Assembly: GCA_039812705.1 (NCBI GenBank)
Contig: JBDIBA010000012.1
Location: 1 to 43,665, forward strand
Direction of reading: 5' to 3'
DNA length: 43,665 bases
From: JBDIBA01 sp039812705
GTDB lineage: Bacteria > Actinomycetota > Acidimicrobiia > Acidimicrobiales > JBBSGY01
Shown piece after piece: positions 33,343-42,343 of this stretch. The translations under genes were made by a program, and so were the position numbers. The notes under the pieces are model-generated. The model was not told the origin of the DNA, did no database searches, and saw nothing but the letters and a program-made list of their open reading frames with translations. Numbering within the stretch: the first letter of the stretch is position 1; each line of letters begins with the position of its first letter.

Positions 33343-34353
33343 TTACTTGCCGCGCTCGGCCAACTTTTCGCCCAATCCTTCACTCACCACAGAAACTGCA
33401 GCAATGGCGTGGGCGTAATCCATTCTGGTTGGGCCAAGCACCGCAACCGAACCCCTTGGCTGTCCGTCTACCAAAGTCGGAGCAACAACAACAGAGCACT
33501 CGGCAAGCGGCACGACCTTGTGCTCCTCGCCGATTGCAACCGAGACTCCCCTCTCTAAGAGGTCTCGGACCAAAGACACAACAATGTATTGCTGTTCGAT
33601 GATGGTCAACACATTGCGAACGACTTCGACAGCCTCGAATGAACTCGCCAACTGAGACGCACCAGCAACGACAACTTTTTCATTAACCCCTGTCTTGGCA
33701 CCTTCTTGCAAGGACAGCAAGGCGTTTCGCATCAGCCTTGACGTGGTGTCTTTGCCAGATATGGCGTCAGTCTCAACTTCATTAAGGCGCTTGTTGACGG
33801 CCAATGCGTTCAACTGCGCTGTTGCTTGCGCTGCATCGGCATCTGTCGTAGATGTATCAACAACGAAGGTTGACTTCTCAACGTTGCCGTCCGCATATAC
33901 GACAACACCGAGCGCCGTTCGCTCACTCAGCTTCAGGATTTGCACCGAACGAACCGTTGCCGTGTGGTCTTCACGCGAAACGACCACCGACGCGCTTCCA
34001 GTCATCGTCGAAAGCAGCTGACCGGCTTGCGACAGCATCTGTTCAAGCTCACCCGTGGCGTGTGCAAAGAAGTTCGCAACATTCATTGCATCGGCAGGCA
34101 ATGCACCACCGGCCTGGCTGAGGTGATCAACAAAGACTCGATATGCGCGATCTGTTGGAACGCGGCCTGCACTTGCATGTGGCTGGCGCAAGAACCCTTC
34201 TTGTTCCAGGGCCGACATCTCTGCGCGCACCGTTGCACTCGAAGCAGCAATCTCCTTGCTGCTCGCAACGGCAGCCGAGCTCACCGGCTGCGATGTGCGA
34301 ACGTATTCGCGCACAACGGCTTGGAGAATCGCGCTTCTACGTTGGTCCAACAT
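33343..34353 (-). CDS. hrcA: Heat-inducible transcription repressor HrcA
   Basis: Represses chaperone genes by binding CIRCE elements. 336 residues from ATG 34353. The N-terminal winged helix (RRSAILQAVVREYVRTSQPVSS...SATVRAEMSALEQEGFL) leads into the conserved HASAGRVPTDRAYRVFVD. The C-terminal part has GPTRMDYAHAIAAVSVVSE. No full CIRCE (TTAGCACTC-N9-GAGTGCTAA) was seen by eye near this gene or dnaJ, so its targets are probably elsewhere. It begins 17 bases after phr. Confidence 0.95.
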   Translation of the reverse strand: MLDQRRSAILQAVVREYVRTSQPVSSAAVASSKEIAASSATVRAEMSALEQEGFLRQPHASAGRVPTDRAYRVFVDHLSQAGGALPADAMNVANFFAHATGELEQMLSQAGQLLSTMTGSASVVVSREDHTATVRSVQILKLSERTALGVVVYADGNVEKSTFVVDTSTTDADAAQATAQLNALAVNKRLNEVETDAISGKDTTSRLMRNALLSLQEGAKTGVNEKVVVAGASQLASSFEAVEVVRNVLTIIEQQYIVVSLVRDLLERGVSVAIGEEHKVVPLAECSVVVAPTLVDGQPRGSVAVLGPTRMDYAHAIAAVSVVSEGLGEKLAERGK

Positions 34354-34370
34354 GACTTGAACGCTATCGC

Positions 34371-35738
34371 TCAAAGCTTTGAGTATCGAGCCAGCGCATC
34401 GCGCCTTTCTTCGGCGTGGTCCACGATCGGCGCCGGATAATTCGACGGCAGCCCATCCGGATCTTTCCATGGAGCGTGAACGTACCGATCTGGAACATCT
34501 TGCAGTTCCTCGACGTAGGCGCGGATGAACTTTGCGGCCTTGTCGAACTTCTCGGACTGGGTTACCGGATTAAAGACGCGGAAAAACGGCGCGGCACCTG
34601 GGCCCGTGCCCGCCACCCACTGCCAGCCAAGCGAGTTATTTGCTTCATCGCCATCAACAAGGTGGTCCATGAACCACTGAGCGCCACGCTGCCAATCGAT
34701 GTGCAGGTCTTTGACCAAGAACGACGCAACGATCATCCGCACACGGTTATGCATCCACCCCGTGGCAAGAAGCTGACGCATGCCTGCATCAACAATTGGA
34801 TATCCGGTCATCCCCTTGCACCAGGCTTCAAAACGATGGTCCGCAAGGTCACCGGAATCCTGTTCGAGGCGAGACAGCTTGCCGTCCATGGACTGATTAA
34901 CAAGCCAGGGGTTATGGAACACGGAATCCGCATAGAAATCGCGGAACGCAATTTCGCGAACAAAGGCAACGGCGTTTTTGTCACGTTCGTGCTTCTTGGT
35001 ACGAACCGCTGCGATCACCTGACGCGGATGAATGCAACCGATATTCAGATATGCCGACAACATCGACGTTCCTTCAACGCCGGGATGGTCGCGCTTAACT
35101 TCGTAGTTTTCAAGACCGCTTTCCAAAAAGCGTGCCAAACGGTTCTTGGCACCTACCTCACCCGGCTCGGGAATCTGACAGTCAACCTTTGGAACGGTTG
35201 GCAGTGGGTCTGATGCCAACTTGATCAGATCGAGATTACGCGGGGCTTGGCGAACCTCACCGGGGTCGTGGGCCAACCAACGGTTGAAATAAGGCATGAA
35301 CACCTTGTACGGGCCGCCCTGGTCATTGACGATGAAACCGGGGTCAATGACGTAAGGCGAACCGACCGCGTTTAGTCGACAGCCTGCGTCACCAAGCGTC
35401 TTGTCAACAGAGTCTTCAACGGCCGTCTCGAGACCGAACGCTCCCGCCGCACAGAACACGGCATCGGCGTTGGCTTCCTTTGCCACGGCAGCCACGACAC
35501 TGGAGGGCTCGCCGGAACGAATACAAAGCCTGTTATCCAAGTCGCCATCAAGTGCCGCTAGTGAAGCAACAACAAAGGCCTGCTTTGGCGCACCGAACCG
35601 GTCGAACTCGTCCGGGTCAACGACATAAAGCGCCACTACCCGACGGCTCTGGTTTGCAGCCTCGATCAAAGCGGGGTTATCGCGTAACCGAAGGTCGCGC
35701 CGAAACCACATGACCGAAACTTCAAACCGTTCTGACAT
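34371..35738 (-). CDS. phr: Cryptochrome/photolyase family protein, probable CPD photolyase
   Basis: Uses blue light and FADH- to split pyrimidine dimers. 455 residues from ATG 35738 (MSERFEVSVMWFRRDLRL). The N-terminal alpha/beta antenna domain precedes a helical FAD domain with EGTSMLSAYLNIGCIHPRQV, WMHNRVRMIVASFLVKDLHIDW and DANNSLGWQW-like NNSLGWQWVAG near the C-terminus, the class I signature. Longer in-frame reading to 35900 overlaps the DUF1501 remnant and is unlikely. It is the first gene of phr-hrcA-dnaJ-rsmE (gaps 17, 13 and 4 bases), so light repair and heat-shock genes share a message. Confidence 0.93.
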   Translation of the reverse strand: MSERFEVSVMWFRRDLRLRDNPALIEAANQSRRVVALYVVDPDEFDRFGAPKQAFVVASLAALDGDLDNRLCIRSGEPSSVVAAVAKEANADAVFCAAGAFGLETAVEDSVDKTLGDAGCRLNAVGSPYVIDPGFIVNDQGGPYKVFMPYFNRWLAHDPGEVRQAPRNLDLIKLASDPLPTVPKVDCQIPEPGEVGAKNRLARFLESGLENYEVKRDHPGVEGTSMLSAYLNIGCIHPRQVIAAVRTKKHERDKNAVAFVREIAFRDFYADSVFHNPWLVNQSMDGKLSRLEQDSGDLADHRFEAWCKGMTGYPIVDAGMRQLLATGWMHNRVRMIVASFLVKDLHIDWQRGAQWFMDHLVDGDEANNSLGWQWVAGTGPGAAPFFRVFNPVTQSEKFDKAAKFIRAYVEELQDVPDRYVHAPWKDPDGLPSNYPAPIVDHAEERRDALARYSKL

Positions 35739-35751
35739 GGCTGCAACATAA

Positions 35752-36426
35752 ACACATTCATCGGTTTGCGGGTCGCACGACAGGCGCCGAAATTCGCCCT
35801 CAAGGTCGGAAAACAACGCTCCGATAGCCAAAGTAGGCACCCGCTCCGGTTGGACCGGAACGGGCACAGACCACGACACGGCTGCACCTTTGTTTGTCAT
35901 CGGCGACCACGTACGCGGCGGCTTCTACGGAACACCACCGTCGCTTACGGACCTCGACAAAAACGGAAACCTCAAGGCCCACGTGCCGTTCCATTCGGTT
36001 TACGCAACGCTGCTTGACAACTGGCTTCACGCGGACAGTCGTGCGCTGCTTGGCGTCAATGCGGAGAACCTCAACTTCTTCCGCGCAAGCCCGTCGGGCA
36101 CACCAATCAACGAACCAATTCCCGTTGACCCACCACCGGTAACACCGCCTATCGTCCCGCCGATTTCAACCACCCCTGTCATCAGACCAATCACATATCC
36201 TCAGGGTTATCGAGTCATCACCGCTCACGGCCGCGTGTCGTCCTTCGGTGGCGCGGCAACAATCGGCAACGCGTCAAGCACGCAGATAACCACGGTTGCA
36301 GCAACGCCGAGCCAAAAGGGTTACTGGTTGGTTGCTTCAGACGGCGGAATCTTCTGCTTTGGCGACGCAACGTACTCTGGCAACAAGCTGACCACGAACG
36401 ACCAAGTCGTTGGCATAACCGTGTAA
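35752..36426 (+). pseudogene. Remnant of a DUF1501 protein with GYWLVASDGG-type repeat tail
   Basis: Open from 35752 (after a stop at 35749) to 36426. From about 35863 the translation gives GTDHDTAAPLFVIGDHVRGG then YGTPPSLTDLDKNGNL and HSVYATLLDNWL, clearly the C-terminal end of a DUF1501 (sulfatase-like, often exported) protein. A Pro-rich linker (EPIPVDPPPVTPPIVPP) and one unit of the GYRVITAHGRVSSFGGA / GYWLVASDGGIFCFGDA repeat follow, and the frame stops early at VVGITV. The catalytic body, hundreds of residues, is missing and there is no signal peptide. The only start inside the DUF1501 match is TTG 35890. I read it as a fragment broken at both ends. Confidence 0.75.
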
Positions 36427-36436
36427 TCAAAAGCGT

Positions 36437-38158
36437 TTAGAGCGCCTGTGCTCCAAAACGCTCCTTCCATGCAAGCAGTTGGTCGTCTTCGACGCGCGGA
36501 ATCAAAATGTCGGGCACCGCAATTGCCGTGCCCTCAGCAATGCCGCTTCGCAAGGCGTCCTTCAATGCGCTTGAACCCTGCTCTGGCCATTGCAGTGGCG
36601 AGCCGTGCGCTGCACCCTTACCAACCGTTGCAGCCATCTTCTCGGCCAGTTCGGGCATGACGGGTGCTGCCAACACTGCAAACATTTCGATGAAACCAAT
36701 CGCCGTGCGCATCTGCATTGCCGCTTGCTCGCGGTCAACCTTGATTGTCTTCCACGGCGCAACGCGATCAAGGTAGATGTTGCCAAGCGACCAAGCATTG
36801 CGAGTTGCAGCCATTGCTTTGCGGAACTGTTGGTCTTTGTAATGAGTCGTGACTTCAGCAACTGCGTTAGCAAGTTCATCGGCGATTGCTTCTTCGGCTT
36901 CGCCGGGCTGCCCACCCGATGGCACAACATCGCCAAAGTTGTTGTGGTTCAGCTTCAAGATGCGATTGACAAAGTTCCCCAGGGTTCCAGCAAGGTCCTT
37001 GTTGATGGCCGTTGCAAGCAGATCCCAACTGAAATCAGAGTCAGATGTCTCGGGCGCGTTAGCCATCAACACATAACGCCACAAGTCGGCGGGCAAGATG
37101 TCCAAAGCATCATGCATAAACACGCCGTGCTGCTGACTTGTTGAGAACTTGCCACCGTAATAGGTCAAGTAATTCAAGCCCTTTAGCTTGTCGACCTTTG
37201 TCCAGGGCTCACCACTTGCAAGCAGCGTTGCCGGGAACGTAATGGTGTGGAATGGGACATTGTCCTTGCCCATGAACTGGCTGTACTCGACGTCGCTGGC
37301 GTCATACCACCAACTTTTCCAATCACGATTCTCGGGATCTTGGTCGGCCCATTCTTTTGTTGCGCCGATGTATTCGATTGGAGCGTCGAACCATACGTAA
37401 AAGACTTTGTTCTCGAATCCTGGCCACTCTTCGGGAACCTTGACTCCCCACTCGAGGTCTCGAGTGATGCCGCGGTCGATGAGGCCCTCGTCCAACCACT
37501 TGAGCGCAATAGAACGCGCAACCGAGTTCCATGTTTCCTTTGACATCACCCATTTGCGCAAGTCGTCTGCCAAGCGCGACTGCAACAAGAACAAGTGGCT
37601 GCTATCGCGGAACTCAATGTCGGTTGAACCCGAGATAACACTGCGCGGTTCAACAAGGTCTACAGGGTCTAAAACACGCGTGCAGTTCTCGCACTGGTCG
37701 CCACGCGCGGCCTTGTAATCACAGTGAGGACACGTACCCGTTACATAACGGTCTGGCAAGAACCGCTTGTCGGTCAATGAATACGCCTGAGTTGTCGAAC
37801 GCTCTTCGATGTAACCGTTCTCTTTGAGCACGCGGGCAAAGTGGCGAGTCAGCTCGGCGTTTTGCGCCGACGAACTGCGGCCGAAATGATCGAACGAAAG
37901 CTGCCATCGCTCGCCCAGCTGCTTCTGGACTTCGTGTTCGCGCGCGCAATACTCGGCTACAGGTAAACCAGCGGCAAGCGCTGCCAGTTCGGCCGGTGTT
38001 CCGTGTTCGTCGGTTGCACAGATGAAGAGGACTTCTTCGCCCGTCATGCGCATGAACCGGCTGTAAACGTCAGCGGGCAACATCGAACCGACGAGGTTGC
38101 CGAGGTGCTTAACACCGTTGATGTATGGAAGCGCACTAGTTACAAGTTGACGGGACAC
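36437..38158 (-). CDS. metG: Methionyl-tRNA synthetase
   Basis: Charges tRNA-Met. 573 residues. The HIGH motif appears as HLGN at 18-21 in PYINGVKHLGNLVGS. Zinc knuckle CPHCDYKAARGDQCENC is in the connective domain. The KMSKS loop is KFSTS (GGKFSTSQQHGVF), a variant known in one MetRS subfamily that also shows DALDILPADLWRYVLMANAPE. The anticodon-binding helical domain follows. There is no C-terminal tRNA-binding (EMAP) domain. It lies 46 bases after the acetyltransferase gene on the same strand. Confidence 0.95.
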   Translation of the reverse strand: MSRQLVTSALPYINGVKHLGNLVGSMLPADVYSRFMRMTGEEVLFICATDEHGTPAELAALAAGLPVAEYCAREHEVQKQLGERWQLSFDHFGRSSSAQNAELTRHFARVLKENGYIEERSTTQAYSLTDKRFLPDRYVTGTCPHCDYKAARGDQCENCTRVLDPVDLVEPRSVISGSTDIEFRDSSHLFLLQSRLADDLRKWVMSKETWNSVARSIALKWLDEGLIDRGITRDLEWGVKVPEEWPGFENKVFYVWFDAPIEYIGATKEWADQDPENRDWKSWWYDASDVEYSQFMGKDNVPFHTITFPATLLASGEPWTKVDKLKGLNYLTYYGGKFSTSQQHGVFMHDALDILPADLWRYVLMANAPETSDSDFSWDLLATAINKDLAGTLGNFVNRILKLNHNNFGDVVPSGGQPGEAEEAIADELANAVAEVTTHYKDQQFRKAMAATRNAWSLGNIYLDRVAPWKTIKVDREQAAMQMRTAIGFIEMFAVLAAPVMPELAEKMAATVGKGAAHGSPLQWPEQGSSALKDALRSGIAEGTAIAVPDILIPRVEDDQLLAWKERFGAQAL

Positions 38159-38204
38159 GCGGACATTCTATGCGGGTGGCCGCGATCCCTCTTGGAGGGC
38201 TCGC

Positions 38205-39263
38205 TCAGCGGCGGAACCTGCCCAACGAGGCAACAATCTTGCGAACCCGCAGTCGCAGCTCTGGCCGATCAAGAATGAACAACTCCAAGCGTCGCCGCGG
38301 CTCTCTGCGCAACCAAAACAACGCCGACGCAACACCAGGGCGCCGAATCCAAGCGGTAACAACGCCAACATCGCCGGTTTTGAAGTCCTGCTTGAAACCC
38401 TCGTCGCCCTTGCCGAACTCGTAGGTCGTGATTCCGCTTGCCGACGCCTGCTGCAATGTGTGGCGCAACATCACAATCCCCGGCGAGTACTTCGAGTAGT
38501 CGCGGTCAAAGGCAGTCACCCAACCACTCATTACAGAGTTGCCAACAACGTTGAGCTGAGCGGCAATAACTTTTCCATCCACGCTCAACGATGACGCCGA
38601 CACGCCAAAGCATTGAGACCTCGGCGTTGCTAGCAAGTCCTTCAGGACAGCCACATACCAGTCTTGTGCGAAGAGGTCCGCATAACCAGAGCGCTTGTAC
38701 TGAGCCGACTTCCACCGCCCAATGGCAGCCAATGTGGATTCGCGCTGATCGTCATAGGTGAATTCGTACTCGCCCACCTCGGCAATCAAACGCCGTTCTT
38801 TGCGGTCATAACTCTTGATTCGCTTCTTGTGACGAGCTTGTAAGGCTTCTTCGTATGCCTCGTAGCCGTCGCTCAATTCCACTACCGGCGCATACTCAAC
38901 CCGACACCCGGCTGGCGCCTGGTCGGCCATGAGATGGTCGAAATCAAACACCTCCACATCCATTGCCTCGAGCACCTCGGGCCACCACGCCGGGTCGAAC
39001 TCGCCAACGGCTCCTTGCATGTCGCTGATTCCAAGACCGCAAGCTCGGGCGGTCCTTTTGCCGGCGCGCTCGAACGCAAGGTAGGCAACGCCGCGTTCTT
39101 TGCGGATGACTGCGACTTGGACACCCGGTCGGTGGGCCTCGACGACACGCGCAAATACGGGCGAAAGAAAACCGTTGCGGTGCGCCGGATTGACTGTCAT
39201 CAACTCCGTCCACTCACGTTCGTGTTCGTCAGTGAGGTCATGGATGGCAATTACTTGAATCAC
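38205..39263 (-). CDS. GNAT acyltransferase of the CelD/BcsL (Acetyltransf_6) type
   Basis: A 352-residue cytosolic acyltransferase with two GNAT-like halves. The second half carries the Acetyltransf_6 pattern: QARHKKRIKSYDRKERRL, FGVSASSLSVDGKVIAAQLN, DRDYSKYSPGIVMLRHTLQQA and FGKGDEGFKQDFKT. Homologues are placed in polysaccharide or glycolipid acylation, or act like FemAB on peptidoglycan peptides; the substrate here is unknown. GTG start at 39263, 32 bases from the divergent phosphatase start. The nearby DUF4012 gene fits a cell-envelope theme, by inference only. Confidence 0.85.
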   Translation of the reverse strand: MIQVIAIHDLTDEHEREWTELMTVNPAHRNGFLSPVFARVVEAHRPGVQVAVIRKERGVAYLAFERAGKRTARACGLGISDMQGAVGEFDPAWWPEVLEAMDVEVFDFDHLMADQAPAGCRVEYAPVVELSDGYEAYEEALQARHKKRIKSYDRKERRLIAEVGEYEFTYDDQRESTLAAIGRWKSAQYKRSGYADLFAQDWYVAVLKDLLATPRSQCFGVSASSLSVDGKVIAAQLNVVGNSVMSGWVTAFDRDYSKYSPGIVMLRHTLQQASASGITTYEFGKGDEGFKQDFKTGDVGVVTAWIRRPGVASALFWLRREPRRRLELFILDRPELRLRVRKIVASLGRFRR

Positions 39264-39295
39264 GGCCCAAGTTGACCACGTTTAGGCTCGGCGTA

Positions 39296-39841
39296 ATGAA
39301 TCCTTCGACGATCCTCGTTTGCTGCCACGCGAATCGCTGCCGGTCGCCCATCGGCGAACACCTCTTTAAGCAGGCACTTGCCCACGCAGGCAAGAGTCAG
39401 TTCGACGTGTCATCTGCCGGTTTCCTCGAATCTGGCCACCCGGCGGACCCCGCAGTAATCGAGGTACTCAATGAGGTTGGGCTAGACGCGGCCGCGCACT
39501 CCAGCACCCAACTCGACAAGCAGGTCGTACGAGACGCAGACCTCGTGGTTGTGATGGAGCGCGCCCAGGTTCGCCAGCTTGCCGTGGACTATCGAGCCTT
39601 TGCGAAGGTCTTCACGGTCAAGGAGTTTGCTCGTCGCAGCTCGGCAAGCCCACAAATGCCGGGGGAGGATTTCAAGGACTGGGTGGCACGCGTCCATGAG
39701 GGTCGCACCACAGCAGACCTGGCAGGCGCAAGCGACGCCGACGACACGGCAGATCCCCTCGGCATGCCGACTTCGGCATTCCGCGCGACTCGCGAAGAGT
39801 TAGCCGGCGCCATCCAGACAATCGTTGCCAACATGGCTTGA
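39296..39841 (+). CDS. Low-molecular-weight protein-tyrosine phosphatase family protein
   Basis: A 181-residue cytosolic phosphatase. The P-loop C10-H-A-N-R-C-R16-S near the N-terminus is a CX5RS active site (usual form CxGNxCRS). The Asp-Pro general-acid region is DTADPLGMP near residue 155. SSAGFLESGHPADPAVIEVLNEVGLDAAAHSSTQLD is the typical second segment. Actinobacterial relatives act in exopolysaccharide control, and the neighbouring acyltransferase and DUF4012 protein would fit. Start: ATG 39296 with a weak ribosome site; TTG/GTG options upstream add eight residues. Confidence 0.88.
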   Translation: MNPSTILVCCHANRCRSPIGEHLFKQALAHAGKSQFDVSSAGFLESGHPADPAVIEVLNEVGLDAAAHSSTQLDKQVVRDADLVVVMERAQVRQLAVDYRAFAKVFTVKEFARRSSASPQMPGEDFKDWVARVHEGRTTADLAGASDADDTADPLGMPTSAFRATREELAGAIQTIVANMA

Positions 39842-39892
39842 TGCCTCCGCTGCGACGCACATCAACACCAACGCGAACGTCCACAGACAACA

Positions 39893-39925
39893 AAAAACCG
39901 CCCCGGCTAAGCCGGAGCGGTTTTT
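39893..39925. terminator. Bidirectional rho-independent terminator
   Basis: A 15-bp stem with one mismatch (39893-39907 with 39911-39925) and a 3-base loop, with an A-run on the left and a T-run on the right. It serves both the phosphatase gene (ends 39841) and the leftward DPAHH-module gene (ends 39963). Confidence 0.92.
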
Positions 39926-39962
39926 CTAGTTTCAGAAAACTGGTCTGGAGGACTCAGCTGAT

Positions 39963-40415
39963 TTAGGAGAAGGTTCCTGATTCAACTGGGTAGCCGTTCA
40001 GGTCGAAACCTGGAACCGGCACAAGACGCCAGGTGCCATCTGCATACACGTAGTACGGACGGTGGTGAGCCGGGTCTGGGTCATTCACGTCTGTGCTGTG
40101 GTGCGCAGGGTCTGGGTCGTAACCAGGAGGAGGAGTAGGCGTTGTGGTGCCAGGTGTTGAACCGCCAACCGGGTAACCGTTGAGGTCAAAGCCAGCAATA
40201 GGGGTCAGAACCCACTCGTTTGTCGAAGCCGAGAAAACCAAGATTGGACGGTGGTGAGCCGGGTCTGGGTCGTTTACGTCGGTGCTGTGGTGAGCCGGGT
40301 CCGAGTCGTAGCCCGGAGGTGGCGTCTGTGCGAAGGCATCGATTGGAGCAAGGATCGATCCGGCGACGAATGATCCTGCGACGAGGCCCTTAAGCATGTT
40401 TTTACGAGTCAACAT
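39963..40415 (-). CDS. Small secreted protein of two His-rich PPPGYD/DPAHH modules
   Basis: A 150-residue exported protein that I do not recognise. The signal peptide ends near IDAFA-Q (about residue 29). Two near-identical modules with a 63-residue period begin at 32 and 95: PPPGYDxDPAHHSTDVNDPD, then PAHHRP, then a variable strand pair ending GFDLNGYPV. Each module has two His-His pairs 12 residues apart plus several Asp, suggesting metal binding or a rigid Pro/Asp surface rod (inference). The variable part (ILVFSASTNEWVLTPIA versus YYVYADGTWRLVPVP) keeps the aromatic pattern, so the structure is under selection. Start ATG 40415 has a weak ribosome site. It lies 103 bases after the DUF4012 gene. 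Confidence 0.82.
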   Translation of the reverse strand: MLTRKNMLKGLVAGSFVAGSILAPIDAFAQTPPPGYDSDPAHHSTDVNDPDPAHHRPILVFSASTNEWVLTPIAGFDLNGYPVGGSTPGTTTPTPPPGYDPDPAHHSTDVNDPDPAHHRPYYVYADGTWRLVPVPGFDLNGYPVESGTFS

Positions 40416-40518
40416 CAGTTCTGCATACCCCACTAGGTAGTAGTTGGTTGGCAACCTACTCCACTTGATCGACCGGCGCAGCCATTTCTTACGGGAATCC
40501 AGATTTTGTTCAGAAGTT

Positions 40519-42234
40519 TTAGAACTTGATCGTTCTAGAAGTTTTGTCTTCCCACTTCTCATCTCTGAACTGCCAGGAAATGGCCGGTAAATGCGCTGAT
40601 GGTCGGACAGTCGTTCCCACGGCGTTTGCCGGTCTAGTGAACCGGAGCGTGAACTCCTGCTCGTTGCCGCGTGGAACATCGAGACCAACGGCAATCTGCG
40701 CGTTATCGCCATCGCGACCCCTGACCGACATTGGAAGGTTCTGGTCAAACTTGATCGTCCCGGCATCACCTGGGAGAGAGAAGGTCAACATTCCGAGGTA
40801 CTGACCGGGCTGCGCCGGACTGTCAGCAATCGGACCGAGCACGTACTGGGGTCCATTCTGCGGCGCCTCATTCTTGACCTTCACCTTCATGGTGACATTC
40901 GTAGCCGAGTCGGTTTGTCCGACGTCAAGAGTGGTCTGAACCTTCATGAACTGGTCGAGCTTGTTTGTACCAAGGTTGGTCAAGCTGACCATCGTGTCAC
41001 CCGAGTGCAGCTGACCACCTAGGCCGGCTTTGACCCAACGCTCGTTCAAGGTCGCGTCCTGACTCCACAACAAGAGGTGACGACCCTGCGCGGCCGTTCC
41101 AAACTCTTTGGCCGCAGTGGCCAGGCTCCAGTTACCATTTGCGAACTTCTCGAACGCAACACCTGCAACCGCCGCAAGGCCTTCACGACGGTCGATGTTT
41201 TCGCGACGAGTGTTCGCGTCGTAATCAATGCCTGTGTACTGATCAAACATCAAGCTGCGCACTGCATTGTCCTTGTTGACATTGAAACCTCCAACCTCAA
41301 CAGGACCCACGGTTGCAAGAAGCGCGCGCATCATCTCCACATCGACAACCAGCACACCATCTACTTGTGGCTTGCCCGCGCCTTCCCAGATCTGTTTTGC
41401 AATGGGAGCGTTTGCATCGAACCTTGGTGACAGCATGAGGTTGCGCAAGTCACCTTGACGACCTAACCACTTCCAGTTATCGGCAATGTCGCCGGTCCAG
41501 CTCACTTGGTTTGCACCGTTTTGAGCCAGCTCGCCGCTTGGAACCAGATCCCCAATTTCAAACTTGGACGACTTGACGCTTAGCAAGCCGGCCTGAAGAA
41601 ACATGCCGGAGCCATTGCGCATTTCGGCGTTATTCGCGGCGACGAACATGTACTTGGCATCTTTGGACATGAGGTCCGCCAAACCCCCAGAGGCAGCCCC
41701 TCCCCTGACAAGCGCCGACTGCAGGGTGTTCAAATTGTCGACCGCGGACTCGCGGACATCGCCGAGCGGCTTGATCAGCCCGCTCTTTGGACCAATGTCA
41801 ATCTTGCGAAGACGTGCGTCGGCATCGGCACAGATAGTGGACACCTCGCGCAACATGGCGGGGCGGTCGCCGCTCGAATCAAGCGCGCGCACTCTGTTCA
41901 GCACTTGGAGTGTTATGTCTGAAGTCTCTGCGGCGGCACCCGTTAGGCCCTGCGCGGACTTGACCTGATTACCCAACACCGGAATGGGTTTGATCGGCCA
42001 AAACACTGGATTCGAAAAACGACTGTGCGCGCGGCGAAAGTGCTTGGCGGCATTCTTAATGTCGGCATCGCCGGCAGCGCTCTGCAGCGCGGCCAACCCG
42101 GTTCCCGACGCGACCTTCTTCAGCTGCCGCTCTCCGCTCTTTGCCTCTGCCGCGCCCGACGCCGCAATGACTGCCATCGCGATCACCCAAACGAACAGGA
42201 TCAGGCCAATAATTCTGCGCAACCTCTTACCCAT
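40519..42234 (-). CDS. DUF4012 family exported/membrane-anchored protein
   Basis: A 571-residue protein with one N-terminal membrane helix (~8-27, IIGLILFVWVIAMAVIAASGA) and a large extracytoplasmic part. The DUF4012 core is recognisable: YMFVAANNAEMRNGSGMFLQAGLL, then ADNWKWLGRQGDLRNLMLSPRFDANAPIAKQIWE, GVLVVDVEMMRALLATVGPVEV, HLLLWSQDATLNERW and a C-terminal beta-rich domain. DUF4012 is common in Actinobacteria and often encoded near exopolysaccharide genes; no activity is established. The start is ATG 42234 (MGKRLRRI); a longer frame to 42279 adds a non-membrane extension. Confidence 0.85.
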   Translation of the reverse strand: MGKRLRRIIGLILFVWVIAMAVIAASGAAEAKSGERQLKKVASGTGLAALQSAAGDADIKNAAKHFRRAHSRFSNPVFWPIKPIPVLGNQVKSAQGLTGAAAETSDITLQVLNRVRALDSSGDRPAMLREVSTICADADARLRKIDIGPKSGLIKPLGDVRESAVDNLNTLQSALVRGGAASGGLADLMSKDAKYMFVAANNAEMRNGSGMFLQAGLLSVKSSKFEIGDLVPSGELAQNGANQVSWTGDIADNWKWLGRQGDLRNLMLSPRFDANAPIAKQIWEGAGKPQVDGVLVVDVEMMRALLATVGPVEVGGFNVNKDNAVRSLMFDQYTGIDYDANTRRENIDRREGLAAVAGVAFEKFANGNWSLATAAKEFGTAAQGRHLLLWSQDATLNERWVKAGLGGQLHSGDTMVSLTNLGTNKLDQFMKVQTTLDVGQTDSATNVTMKVKVKNEAPQNGPQYVLGPIADSPAQPGQYLGMLTFSLPGDAGTIKFDQNLPMSVRGRDGDNAQIAVGLDVPRGNEQEFTLRFTRPANAVGTTVRPSAHLPAISWQFRDEKWEDKTSRTIKF

Positions 42235-42343
42235 AAATGTGCAACCTAGTTGGCGCCGTCTGGACCATGACCGAGGCAATCAACACCAAAGGTGGCCCAA
42301 CGCCTGATTTGGAGATTTCAAGCCGACATTCGATAGTTGTTTG

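Noticed and set aside
33343..34470. CIRCE operator near hrcA/dnaJ
   Set aside because: No TTAGCACTC-N9-GAGTGCTAA match was seen by eye in the available gaps.
35738..35900. Longer photolyase beginning at 35900
   Set aside because: The 54 extra residues do not resemble photolyase and are antisense to the DUF1501 remnant; MSERFEVSVMWFRRDLRL is the family-like start.
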